From Acidovorax sp. 1608163 (GTDB lineage: Bacteria; Pseudomonadota; Gammaproteobacteria; Burkholderiales; Burkholderiaceae_C): a stretch of 64,000 bases of DNA. A program made the position numbers and the translations under genes. Location: positions 2,242,501-2,306,500 of the forward strand of contig NZ_CP033069.1 of the NCBI RefSeq assembly GCF_003669015.1. Direction: 5' to 3'. Under the pieces are notes generated by a model. It was not told where the DNA came from and did no database searches. It saw nothing but the letters and a program-made list of their open reading frames with translations. Below, piece after piece: positions 19,350 through 32,600 of this stretch; positions within the stretch are counted from its first letter, which is position 1, and the number at the start of each line of letters is the position of its first letter.

Positions 19350-19772
19350 CTACTGATGTAGGGATTCCAGCAGATGATCCGCCGTCGCCAAACTACCCTG
19401 AAGAAGCGCGGGATCAGATTGGATCATTTGCTCGACCTGATCGACGAGTGGCTTGAAGCCAGCATCCGCACCCCAGGCTTCACCAAACTCCTTGAGCAAT
19501 ACCGACTCCAAAAAGAATCGAAATGCCTTGCGGCGTTTGCCGGGATCTTGATGTGAGATGCCTTTAAGTTGCCTCACTAAGCGTGCATCAAGGTCCGCGC
19601 CACCAGGGCTGCTGCTATCGCCCTCTTTGGCACCATGTAGCGAGGTATTTTGGACATCAGCAGAGTTCGGTGGGGCGACCGACTGCGGTCGACTTTGATT
19701 CGTGCCGACAGGTGAGGCTGTGTGCGAACGTAGCAGTGCTTGCAGCGCCGCAGTGGCGTCAATGCGACTCAT
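19350..19772 (-). CDS. Hypothetical protein, 140 residues
   Basis: I do not recognise a family. The first 60 residues are Ser/Ala/Gln-rich and probably disordered. Residues 60-140 are predicted helical and charged (RLVRQLKGISHQDPGKRRKAFRFFLESVL and following). There is no signal peptide or membrane segment. It starts 8 bases after the TPR gene on the same strand, so the two form an operon divergent from the giant Rhs gene. A chaperone or secretion accessory role is possible from context only. Confidence 0.65.
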   Translation of the reverse strand: MSRIDATAALQALLRSHTASPVGTNQSRPQSVAPPNSADVQNTSLHGAKEGDSSSPGGADLDARLVRQLKGISHQDPGKRRKAFRFFLESVLLKEFGEAWGADAGFKPLVDQVEQMIQSDPALLQGSLATADHLLESLHQ

Positions 19773-19779
19773 CAGTGAA

Positions 19780-20355
19780 TCAAATTTTGCTGTTGGTAGT
19801 TGGATAGCAAGAAGTGAGAGTCTTTCTCTGCATCCTCCAACGCCTCAGCCCCCCCCCTATCGTGGGGTTTGCTTCCAATATTTTGTCAATTTCCGCGATG
19901 ATCTTTTGGATATCGCTAGACATGGGTGGATTGGTGTCATTGGCAGTCACACCTGTGAGGAACAACTTCTTTGCTTCTGCGAACCGGTCGTCCGCCAATG
20001 CAGAAAAGCCCTGCACCCACAAGAAAAGAGGGCTGTGATTGCCAAGTGCCAGCAAAGGCTGCCAAGTCACAAACGCCATGGCGGCCCTGCCACTACTGAA
20101 CTGCAGCAGCCCAAGCTGATAGCGGGCGAGATGCAAATCCGGGGCTATCAGAATGGCCGCCGCGAAGCACTCTTCCGCCTTTTCCAAGTTGCCAAGCGAA
20201 GCCCATTCCGATGCCATTAAGAACGCTGGTAGGGCAGATTCAGGCAACTCTTGAGCGGCCTGGGCAAACAGCTCCAAGGCCAGTTCTGAATTCCCATCGG
20301 CACTGGCATCAAGCGCTGATTGCAAGCACGGAGGTAACGAAGGGGTGGGGTTCAT
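19780..20355 (-). CDS. TPR-repeat protein, 191 residues
   Basis: Contains three or four tetratricopeptide-like helical pairs: LALELFAQAAQELPESALPAFLMASEWASLGNLEKAEECFAAAILIAPDLHLARYQLGLLQ, and later FALADDRFAEAKKLF-type segments. The ATG at 20355 (MNPTPS) was preferred to one 22 codons upstream because the extra residues lack TPR character. TPR proteins of this size commonly act as secretion chaperones or scaffolds. The gene is divergent from, and about 320 bases from, the giant Rhs gene and is followed by a small helical protein gene. No direct evidence ties it to either the Rhs protein or the flagellar operon. Confidence 0.7.
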   Translation of the reverse strand: MNPTPSLPPCLQSALDASADGNSELALELFAQAAQELPESALPAFLMASEWASLGNLEKAEECFAAAILIAPDLHLARYQLGLLQFSSGRAAMAFVTWQPLLALGNHSPLFLWVQGFSALADDRFAEAKKLFLTGVTANDTNPPMSSDIQKIIAEIDKILEANPTIGGGLRRWRMQRKTLTSCYPTTNSKI

Positions 20356-20421
20356 AGGGGAATGTTCAAAAAATGCAGAGAGGTGACACCCGATGAAGTC
20401 AGCGCCGGGGTCTTGTTGCAT

Positions 20422-20676
20422 CCATTCTCATTGAACGCGGCAGGGTCACCCTCCATGGCTGCGCTTTTTTGACGGTCTTTTGTTTCAATGTGCACTCATG
20501 AGAGTAAAAATTTTGAATCTCAACCTATTGATTTTAAAGGAAAAAAATCTAAAACACCGATTGTTTCTGCGCCAAACCAGCAGATTTCGCTAAACGATTT
20601 TTAAATCCTGTGGATGTATTGGCTAGTGCCCCCGCTGCTGGTTTGCTGGGGGTAAAAGTCTCTACAGGTGTCAAGC
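20422..20676. other. AT-rich upstream region of the giant rhs gene
   Basis: No gene seen. The region is clearly AT-richer than its surroundings and should carry the divergent promoters for the TPR gene and the rhs gene. An inverted pair CCAGCAG/CTGCTGG flanks about 55 bases just before the rhs start. No clear sigma-54 or sigma-28 boxes were identified. Confidence 0.4.
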
Positions 20677-23600
20677 ATGGTTGCTATCGTTAGCGGAAAC
20701 AGTCTGGGTCTCAGCACAAGCTCTTTGTCCACGTTGGCCCAACGGGGCATCTTTGGCAACGCTGCACAAGGCCGCAACGGCGAGCAGACCTTTGTCAATA
20801 TCGCGACCGGTAACTTGGTGCTCAGCGATTCAGATGATCGCTTGATGGCCCATGGTGGTGGCTTTGAGGCTGTTCGAACCTACAACAGCCAGGGACTGCT
20901 GAACGACGACAACGGGGACAACTGGAGCGCTGGGGTTTACCGCCAACAACTCACGCTCTCCGGCACGGTAAACACCGCCGGCAGCACGGTCACGCGCATT
21001 GCGAGGGACGGCGCGGTATCGGTGTACGAATGGAACGCTGCAGCCTCAGCCTATGTGTCCAAGGATGGCGCAGGCGCGTACGACCAGATCAAGGCCCAAG
21101 GCAGCGGCTTTATCTGGGCTGATGGGGCTTCCCAGGCCCAAGAAACCTATGACGCCGCGACCGGCCAGCTGCGCAGCTCCAAGGACAGCAGCGGTAACGT
21201 CACGACTTACGCGTATCACCCCAGTGGCAACCTTGCATCTGTCACCACGGCCAGCGGCGAGACAACCTATTACGACTACAGCGGCAACAACCTGACACAG
21301 GTTCGCTCGGTGACCAGTGATGGGAAGACCACCACGCGCGTTCGCTATACCTACGACACCAGCAATCGGCTCAGCACTGTGCAGGTGGACCTCTCTCCCG
21401 CAGACAACGTTGTCTCGGATGCCAAGGTCTACACTACCACCTATACCTACGACGGCACAAGCAAGCGGATTGCCTCCATCACGCAAAGCGATGGCACCAG
21501 CCTGAGCTTCACTTACGTGCAGGCCGGTGGACAGTATCGCGTTGCCACCGTGCGCGACGCGCTCAACCAGACCACGACCTTCGCCTACGACCTGGCGACG
21601 CGCACCACGACCGTCACAGATCCGCTGGGCCTCAAGACCACCTACGTTTACGACGCTGCAGGCCAACTCACCAGTGTCAACTCGCCTTCCGTCAAGGGGG
21701 TGGTGCTGACAACCTCCTATCTCTACAACGCCAACGGTGATGTGATCCAGGTGACGGATGCCGAAGGCAAGAGCGTCTCCATGGAGTATGACGCTTCAGG
21801 CAACCAGGTCCTGCAGCGCGATGCCGTCGGCAATACGGTGCGCAGAACCTTCAGCAGCAGCAATCGTTTGCTCACTGAGACGACATACACGGTTGCTGAC
21901 CCGGATGGCGCTGGCAGTGGTGTGCCTCAAGGCCCGACGACGGCGCGCTATGTCTACGACACGGCCAACCCCAACCTGATGCGTTTCTCCATCAGCGCTG
22001 AAGGTCGTGTAACCGAGTACCGCTACAACGCCTACGGTGAGCGGACTGTCGCACTGCAGTTTGCTCAAAATTCGTTCTACCCTGTTTCTGCACTTGCGCC
22101 AGACGAAACTCCAACTCTGGACGCCATGACGACGTGGTCGGGGCAACAGGACCTGACCACCCTCTCTCGGGTTGACTACCAATACGATGCCCGAGGTCAA
22201 CTCACGGAAAGTGCTGCCGCACAAAAAACCACCTCTACCGGTGTTACGGACACTACGGGCCAAATCGTTCGCCAGACCTATATCTATAGCCAGACAGGCC
22301 AGTTGCTGTCAACGATACAGCAGACCAGCTCCGGCAATGCCATCACGACATACACCTACGACGGGATGGGGCGGCTGCTGTCGACCACCAACGCCCTGGG
22401 GCAGACCACCGTCAACACCTATGACGACGCAGGTAACCGGACCACGATAGTCGCTGCCAATGGCCTGCGAACCATCCAGACCTACAACAAGGCTGGGCAA
22501 CTGATCAGCGTGCAGCAAGCCACTGCAACCGTGGCGGATCTGGGTAAAACCCAGTACTTCTATGACGCCGATGGCCAGCTGCGCATGACGCAGGGGCCCA
22601 CGGGTGAGCGGAACTGGACCTTGCTGGATGAAGCCGGTCGCAAGGTCGCAGACATTGACCCCACGGGCACGCTGACAGAGTACGTCTACAACAAACAGGG
22701 CTTGCTGACCCGAACCATCCGGTATGCAGCAGCGGTGAATACGGCCACGCTGGTCAATGCGTCCGGGCAGCCCTCCAATCCAACGCTGGACAGCATCCGC
22801 CCTGCGACCAACGCGGCAGACCGCAGCGAGTGGAGAGCGTACGATGACAGTGGCCGCCTCCTCAAAACGGTGGATGCCCTGGGTTCGGTGGCCGAGTACA
22901 CCTACGACGGCAAGTCCCAGTTGCTGTCCATCCGTCAATATGCCAATCGCGTTGCGGTGGCGTCGCTGGGCAACACCCCCACAGCCGCCAGCATCGCCCC
23001 CGCGGCGAACAACGCGACGGATCGCCTCACACGCAACTTCTACGATGCGGATGGTCTGCTGCAAGGCAGTCTGGATGCTGAGGGATACCTCACAGAGCAT
23101 CGCTACACCTCCGCAGGGCTTCGCTACATAACGGTCCGTTATTCCACGGGCGTAGCCACCGCCTCGCTAGGTGGCACCACGCTTGCCTCACTGCGCCCAG
23201 CCACTACTGACAAAGACGTGGTCACCGTCAAGATCTTTGATGGCACAGGCCAGGTGCAAGCAGAAATCGATGCCGAAGGCTACGTCACCACGTTCAAGTA
23301 CAGCGCAGCGGGACTGCTCATAGAAAGCAAACGCTTTGCGACCAAGCTCAGCCAAAGCGCCATCAACTTGGCGCAGAGCCAGCCTGTCTCCATCAGCCAG
23401 CTCGTACTGCCGGCCAGTAGCTCTCAAGACCAGACCACACTGACCAGCTACGACGCCCTGAACCGTATTGCGGCAAGCACGGATTACCTGGGCACACGTA
23501 CTGAGTATTCCTACGATGAAGTGGGCAACCTGATCAAGACCACCCGTGCGGCGGGAACGACAGAAGCTTCCAGTCTCGCTAAGAAATATGACGCGCAAGG

Positions 23601-26600
23601 GCGGTTGGTTGCTGAGCTCTCTGCAACTGGCTATGCACTGATCACCGCGTCAATGACCACGGCGCAGATCAACGATGTGTGGGCTAAATACGGTAACACC
23701 CACGCATACGACCTGTCCGGCCGGCGCACAAGTACAACGAATGCAGTCGGCAACAAGACCTTGTTCTTTTACGACCGTGATGGCCGACTGAGCCACACCA
23801 TCAACGCCCTTGGCGAGGTCACCGAGACCCAGTACAACAACTTTGGGCAAGTCAGTGCCACCATCGCTTACAGCAAGCGCATTGCGCTGACCTCGCTCAC
23901 CGGGGCCAATGCCGGAGGCTTGGTCAACGCCACGCTGACGAGTCTGTTGACTGCGGCCCGCACCCCAGCCTCTGACAAAGTCACCAGCTACACCTACGAC
24001 GTTGTGGGCAACTTGGTGCAGACTACAGATGCCTTGGGCTTCCAGCGCAACTACGTCTACAGCACGTTCCGCCAAGAAACCCAGCGTACTGAGGCGATCT
24101 CCAGCACATCGAGCACCACCACTCTGACAGGCTATGACCGCAGGGGCCTGCTCGTTAACCAAACCCGTGACTCAACGGGATTGGCTGCAACGTTCAGCTA
24201 CCAGTACGACGCATTCGGCAACCAGATCGGTTGGGTGGATGCCAAGGGCTTCACTCGCCAAAAAACGTTTGACCGACTGGGTCGAGAAGTGCGCAGCCTC
24301 AATGCTCAGTCAGCCGCCACAGAAACGACCTACGATGCATTCAATCGCGTCATTCGACAGTACGACGCCGTCGGAAATACGACAACCTACGTTTATGACG
24401 CTGCGACGAACAGTGTCACCATCTCGAGCGACGACGGCATTCTTCTCAAGAAGACCTTCAATCGCCTGGGCGATACCATCAGCATCACCGATGCCCGTGG
24501 CAGCGTAACCAGCTACACCTACAACGCAGATGGTCAAGAGACGGGCTCTGCTGTTGAGGTCTGGCACTTTGACACCAATGGCGTAGAGATTGTGCGCACT
24601 GCCAATGCCTACGATGGCGCTGGGCGCCTGATCGAGAGCACGAATCCCAACGGTGTTCGCACCAAAGTCACGTATGACGCTGCCAACCGGGTCTTGACCC
24701 GGTCAGTGGATTCGGCGGGATTGAACCTGACGACGACCTACGCCTACGATGCCCTGGGCCGCCAGATCAGTATCACATCGCCAGAAGGCTCCGTCATCGA
24801 ACTCAAGTACGACGCTCAAGGCCAGCTGATTGAGCAGATCGTGGATGCCAAAGGCTTGGCACTGTCCACTCGCTACACCTACGATGGCCTAGGCCAGACG
24901 CTGCAGGTGACCAGCCCCCAGGGCACGGTGACGCGTTACACGTACGACACAGCAGGCCGACGAATCAGCGAACAGATTGACCCCGATGGGCTGAATCTCA
25001 CGCGCTCGTACGTCTACGACAAGAACAACAATGTCGTTCGCAGCACGGATGCCAACGGCAACGTCAGCTTTTACTTCTACGATCAAGAAAACCGCCAGAT
25101 TCTGTCGATTGATGGCGCTGGCTCCATCAAAGAGATTGCCTACGACCTGATCGGTCGCGTGAGCAAGACCACCCAGTACCGCCAGGTTTTCACAGACGCG
25201 AACTTGCTGCAGCAGTACGCCAGCGGTGGGGCGGTGTTTGGGCCCTCTGGCTGGGAGTCCCAGGTTCGCTCCAAGATTGTGGCGTCCGCCAACGATCAGA
25301 TTGAGTACCGCACCTACGACGCTAACAACCATCTGCAATCGATCGTCACCGGACTCGGCGAGGTCACGCTCTTTGTACGCGATGGCAACGGCAACGTGTT
25401 GGAGCAGCGTCGTTTCTACAACTCCATCCAGGTTGGGGGTGCTGGTGGTTGGATGCCTGGAACATTGCCCCAGCCGGTACGCGACGAGCTCTTTGATCAA
25501 TGGACACGAAGTGCCTATGACAGTCTCGGGCGCGTGGCGGCGACCATCAACTCTGTGGGGGCGGCCACCAAGTTAAGTTATGACGCAGCCGGTAACCTCA
25601 CCCAACGCGTGAGTTATGCAAAGCCTGTCAAGATCAGTAGCTACCCCACAGATGCGTCCTTCATCGCAGAGCTCGCTGCCCAGGACGGTGCTGCCGAAAA
25701 CATTGTCACCAAGAACATATACGACGCAGCCAATCGGCTGACGTGGACTGCCGATGGCACCAGGGCTGTGACGCACTTGCGATATGACCGCGATGGTCAT
25801 GTTGTCAAGAAGGTGCGCTTTGCTACCGCCATCAGCACAAGCAGCACACCGCAAAGCGCCACCCAGAGTACCAACGACCAGATCACCGACTATGTCTACG
25901 ACAAGGCCGGGCGACTGACGTACACCGTGGAGGCCAACGGAGCCACCACCCGGAACATCTATGACCGCAACGGCAATCTGAAGCAGCGCGTTGAATACGC
26001 TACTGCGATCACTCCACCCATATTTAAGCCCGGAGCCGTCTTTGGCCCATCTGACCCAAGCAATTACTATGAGTCATCCATTGGCTCTTACATCAAGACT
26101 TCCCCAAGTGACCGGACTTCAACGTGGGCGTATGACAAAGGCAACCGCCAAGTTCTGGAAGTAGATGCCACCGGCGGCGTGCGCCAGACCTTCTACGGCA
26201 AGCTACAAAGCACCAAGTCGTCGGGGGCCCTTGCGGGCGCCAACGCTGTCACCGTAGTTGCATATGCCAATGCAGTCAGTCTCACTGGACTGGCTGCAGC
26301 GGACATCACCGTAGATGCAATCCTTGCACGGCTGCAAACCAACGCTGATCTTGACCGCGCGACCATCCAGGTGCTCGACGGTGCCAACCGGGTAGCAACA
26401 ACAGTGGATGCTGCTGGCTACGCCATCAGCAACGACTATGACGGCACGGGCCAGCTCATCCATACCGTGCAGTACGGCCAGGCAGGAGGCGCAGCCTCGG
26501 CACTGGATCGCCACGCCTTCTACGTCTATGACGGCGCTGCTCGCCTGACAGAACGCACGGACGCACTGGGGCACAAGGAAAGCTACACCTACGACGCCCT

Positions 26601-29600
26601 GGGCAACAAAACGTCCTTCACGAATCCCCTGGGCGCCGTCTGGACCTATGCCTACGACCAAGCAGGCCGCATGGTTCGCGAGATCTCGCCTATGGTTGAG
26701 GTTGTTAACCAGAGCCAGGGCGGTCTGGGCGCCACTGCTGCCTCCAGCTACAGCCAGACGCAGATTTCGCGCATCGTCACCGAGCTCAAGTACGACACGC
26801 TGGGCAACCTCATCAGCCGCATCGAGGCGTCTGGACTGCCAGAGCAGCGCACCACCGAATACCGCTATGACTTGGCGGGCCGGCAAATTCGCACGATCTT
26901 CCCGGCTGTCGGGGTGTACGCTCCCGAGTCCAAAGAAGCGCTGTTAGCCAATGGACAGTCTGGTGCTGCCAGCCGCTCGGAGTCTCAGCCACAATCGCTC
27001 TACAGCGAAACCTTATACGACACGCTGGGCAATGCGATTGCAGGTCGAGATGTCAGCGGCAATTGGTCCTACAAGGCCTACGACCGCCTCGGCCGGGTGT
27101 CTTACGAAATAGACGCTGTCGGTTACGTCACCAGCTACACCCGCAACCGCTGGGGTGATGCTGAAGGGCTAGTGCGGTATGCAGAGCCGTCTACCCTGAC
27201 CCTGTCTAACCCCAGCACAGGTTTCAAAGCCAGCGATATTGCCACGCACATGTCCGCCAAGAGTCACGTCGCAGACCGTGACTTGATCATGTCTTACGAC
27301 AAGATGGGGCGTTTGTTGCAGACCCAAGAGCCACTCGTCTTCAACTACGACAGCCAGACAGGCGAGCAAAGCACCGGGCGCAAAACCACCACCAACTCCT
27401 ACAACGCGTTTGGGGACCTGATCGCTGTCTCATCCATCCAGGGTTCATCCCGCTGGGCATTCACATCCCACGAATACAACAAGCTGGGCCAGCGCATCGC
27501 CACCGTTGACCCTGCAGGCTACCTCACCACCATGTCCTACGACATGGCTGGTAACCTGCTCAAAAAGGTGGAGTTTGCCCAGGCTCAAGGGGTGGCGCGT
27601 CCTGAGGCGGATACAGCCAAGGGCGATCGTGTCACCGAGTACCAATGGGACAACCTGAACCGCAAGACTGCCGAGATCAAAAAAGGGGTTCTCTACAGTG
27701 AAGTGGATGGCACTGCGGCCGCCGTCAAAGACAGCCGGGGTGACCTCACCACCAGTTACAAATATGACGCTGTCGGCAATTTGTTGCTGACCACGGACGC
27801 AGCGGGCGGAAAAACTTACAGCTACTACGATGCCCTGGGCCGTGTCACCTCAGTCATCGCGCCGCAGATCGCTGGCCAGGGCGGCGCTTGGACCGAGTTC
27901 AAGCGTGACGCCTATGGCAACGCCCTGCTCACCATCGAGCGGGCCAGCGGTGTGAGCGTGCTACCGGATGGCTGGGCCATTAAGTTAGGTCTTGGCGCGA
28001 GCCGCTATACGGCGACCCGCTTTGATGCATCCGGCAAAGCCATCCAGGTGATGGACGCCATGAACAACAGCCGCTTCTTCTCGTACGACGCGGCTGGCAG
28101 GCTCGCCAAGGAATGGCAGACCGTTACCGTCAAAAACGCCAATGGATCCAGCGGTCAGGAAACCCTCTGGACCGCCTATGCCTACGACAACCTGGGTCGG
28201 CAGATCAGCCAAACCAAGCCCGTGCAGCGCAGCATGGACACAAGCGTGCAACTGGCGGGAAAAACCAGCTTTGTGTACAACGCATTTGGAGAGTTGAGGG
28301 AGAAATCCGTCACCGAAAGCGCTGCGTCCACTCCAGACGCCAACGCCACCTTGATCCACAAGGAAACCTACGAGTACGACAACGCAGGCCGCGTGTGGCG
28401 TACCAACGCGGGTGACGGCGTGTACAAGGTGCTGGCCTATAACGTAGAGGGTCAGCAGACTTCACAGATTCTGGCCACAGGCGCAACCGGTCTGCAGACC
28501 TATGCCAGCACGCAAGCGACCTTGGCAGCGCAGGCTGGCAGCCCTGCCCTGTTCAGCCGCTCGGACATGCGCTACGACAAGCTGGGGCGTCTCACGCAGA
28601 CCTTGGAGCCCGAGCGCGTCAATGAGAAGGCGATGAGTGTGACGACCCGCCAGAACATGCTCTATGGCGTCATTACAAAGAGCAGTGTGGTGGACGGGAA
28701 ACTCAATCGAGGGCTCAACCAAGTGGACTTGGTATGGCGCTCATTGGAAGATCTCGGCAGTGGCGATGTTCGAATTACGCTGGTGTATGACACAGCTAAA
28801 TACACCACCGAGGAAAATAGAGACGATCAATTTATAGGTGAACACCCCGCATCTTATGGATTGAAACGCAGTGTCATCGCTAGCGCTGAAGAGGCTAAAA
28901 CTGGCTACGTATTCAAGTGGGATGATACGTTTGCCAACCAATACTACGGTATTGGAAAAATTCAACGCATCCAAGTGGAGAAAATGGATGTTTTTGGCAA
29001 GTGGGCATCCTTGTACGATGTCGCACCATCGGAGCAGGTCACGGCTCTGAACTGGAGCCAAGCGACAAGTCCAGGGTATATCTGGAGTGAGGCGGCTGAT
29101 GGGCGATCGCCAATATATAGACTTTACAACCGTTATTCAGCCGCGCACTTTTTAAGTACGGATGTTACAGAACGGGACCGCCTCCTAAACCAAGGAAATG
29201 GATGGTTGGATGAAGGCACAGCAGGCTATGTCAATAGCACGCAGTCCGCTGGGCTTGTCCCTTTATACAGGCTACAGCTTGTAGGTTCAGATGTAACAAT
29301 TTACACGGCAAACATTACTGAAGCACAAAAATTGCAAGCCGGCAATAGTACGCTTGCGCCTGGGAAGTGGGTATATAAGCGGATTGATGGCTATGTGGTA
29401 GATCCAGCTACAACCAAAGTGCCCGAAGGGGCTGTGAAATTTTGGGGCCTACAAAGAAATACGAGCAGCACTGTTGTTGGCAGCATTTTGTATACCACAT
29501 CACAAAGTGATGTGAACGCCCTTTTAGGTCTAACCCCAGTGCCTGTTGGGCAAACAAATACTAAGCCAATGCAGTTGTACTCTGCTGCATTGGGTTTGAG

Positions 29601-32600
29601 TATTGAGGTTAGCTATCCCCAGAATTTAGTTAGCAAAACTTACCTTTCATTCCGGCGTTATGGATCTAACGGTGAGTGGACAACTCCTGCTGCAGAAAAG
29701 TTTCAGCAGGCATTTGGATCGGCCCACCGTTTTGATTTGAGCAAGCTAGGTTTGGATCCAGGTGGTTATGAATATCGAATTACAAATGTGGAGGATGGAT
29801 CTTCTGCAACGCGAGAAGTGGGAAATGGAACCTTCACAATTTATGGTACGGGATCTCCTGATACAGATAGTTATGCACCAATACCAAGCGGAGTAAGCCA
29901 AGGCAGTGCCGTTATTGATACGCAGCCTTATAGAGTACTGCAATGGGCAAAGCCCACTGCCGATTGGACAGTCAAATTCCGCTATAAGACATCCGGAAGC
30001 ACAGCCGCGTGGACGGAGCGCGCCGTGGGAACTGGGGTATTTGCATACGGAGATGGCCGAACTTCTGGTTTAGGTGCGGGAATGCAGGGCGTTGCTCTGA
30101 ATTTTGGTGCGGGTGCTTTTGACTACGAAGTCATCTTTGAAAATGCAAAAACTGGTGAAAAACTCCGATCCACAGGAAATGTCCTCCAACCTACGGATTT
30201 AGCTCTTGTCAACACGACGCCAGCAATTGTCAAAACACAAAACAATGTTATCAACAATGGCATAGTTGGGTATGTTTGGACAACACCTGCGCCGGGGCGA
30301 GTTCCACTCTATAGATACTACTTGGTCTACCAAGGCCTTGACCACCACATTACGACAGCTGATCCAACCGTCATCGCGGAAATGGAGGGGATGATAGCGA
30401 GTGGTGCAGTAGTGAGGGATGGAATAGTTGGGTACGTGGAAACCACGCAGACTGCTAATAATGGACGTCTGTATCAATACATCTACGGCGGGAAAAATAT
30501 ATTTCGATTGACTGCCAACTTTGCAGATATTGGTAGCGCGGTGATTCTTAAGGAAAAGCCAGCCGCCAATATGGTTTGGAGCGATAGATGGTATCAAAAT
30601 GCCTATCAGCTTGATGGCTATATTTCATACGTGCCAATTGAGGGCACAGTTCCCCTCTATGCCATCTATGATGGAAACTCAAAGGGAAATTTAACCATTG
30701 GAGATTATCTAACTTCAGCAAGTGAATATGAGGTTACGCAGTACGATATGCTGCGAGCGGGGACAGCTGCAACAGCGAACGTACCAGGAGTAGCTCTTTC
30801 CAAGGCAATGATCGATGGTCAGACATTGAATGTTTTGCAATGGTCGACGCCTGCGGTGGGAGCGAGAGTCAAGGTTTCCGTAACGCCTGCCATGCCAGAC
30901 GGGAATACCACACCATTTATCTTCAAACAAGGCGATGGTCGTTCCCAGTTTGCTAAATCAGCCGCCCTTCAAGGTTTTTCACTGGAAACACTGCGGCCAG
31001 GTGAAACCTACAAGGTTCAGATAGAAATTGAATATCCTGGAGCTAGCAGTCAGAAACCCTATACTGCGCGTACAGATGTAACAATTACCATTCCTTTATC
31101 AGGAGCAGGTTCCGCACTGATTCAGAAAGATACAACCGCACCCTTTACACCCCAGATACGGGTTTTTGCTGCGCCAGCTATCAATCTGACCAACCGGGCC
31201 GTCACCAATCGTGAGTATGACCGCTGGGGCAACCTCACCATGGTGGACGACCCTCGCACGCAGACGGACGGTCTGCGATACAAAACAACCTACGAATACA
31301 ACGCAAACAATCAGCTTATTTCCCAGAGTAAGCCGCTCAACTTCAACAACGTAAACCCAGCAACCACCCGCTACTACTACGACCAGCTGGGCCGCCAGAT
31401 TGGCGTGCGTGACGGCGTGGGCACCGGTGCGGGGGAGACAGGCAACCTCAATGTGCAGGTCTATGACGCTGCAGGCAACGTGGTGGAAGAGCGCCACGCT
31501 GATGGCGGAAGGATCAGCTACGTATACAACATGTTTGGAGACAAGATAAGTTCAAAGCAACTTGTGAACTCCAGCAGAGAGGTTGTTACAAACTATCAAT
31601 ATGATCAGCTTTCCCGTTTGGTCAATGCCAGTCTTGAAAAAGCTCAGACTCGTTGGAGTGTTGTCTCTTTGGACAAAGATGTGTCCCGGGGTGCATTGGA
31701 CACATCGCAAGCTTTGGATAAGCAACACCTCCAAAACGGAGCTGAGCTGACTTACGAGTCATACACCCTTCTGGAACAAAACGAGTACGACGAAGCCGGC
31801 CGTAAGGTGCGCGTGATCAACGGCAACGGCGAAGCCACCCGCTACCAATACGACAAATCCGGCAACGTCATCACCAGCGGCCAAGAAGTGCCCTCTTCCA
31901 CCGGCCCCGCCACCCTGGCTTACACCGTCCAATACCGCTACGACAGCGCAGGCCGCAAGATTGCCCAGCAGGATGCCAACGGCGCAACGAGCGCTCAAAC
32001 TTGGTCCTACAACACCACCGGCCAGCTCACCGGGCGCACCGATGGTGCTGTCACCTACAGCTATTCCTTCACCAACGCGGGCAAGCTCTTGCAAACCCGC
32101 GCCAGCAACGGCCAGAGCCTGGACTACCAGTACGACGGCGCAGGTCAGCTCATCCGCATCCAGGACAACTACCTGGGCCAGACCAGCACCTATACCTACG
32201 ACCTGGCAGGCAACCGGATCACCGAGCGCGTGACGCAAAAGACGACTCTCACCAATGGTGAAGTGGCAAACGTTGTCTACCAAGATAACAAGCTCTTCTA
32301 CGATGGCCAAAACCGCCTCTATGCGGCCTTTGATGGTCGTGCAGATGTACGCATCAAATATGACCGATCAGGTAATCGAAGTTCCGTAGAGACCCGGGTG
32401 CTCACCCAGGTGGCTGACAAGAACCAGCCTACCGGCATGAAGGAAACCCTCAACGAGTCGATTGTGAGCTACACCTACGACAGCATGAACCGCCAGCTCA
32501 GCAGCCGGAGCGTTTCTAAAACAGGTGACACATTGGAGTGGCACACATACCGGTATGACCTTGCCGGAAACCGAGTCGAAGAACAAAGTGCCGTCAAAAA

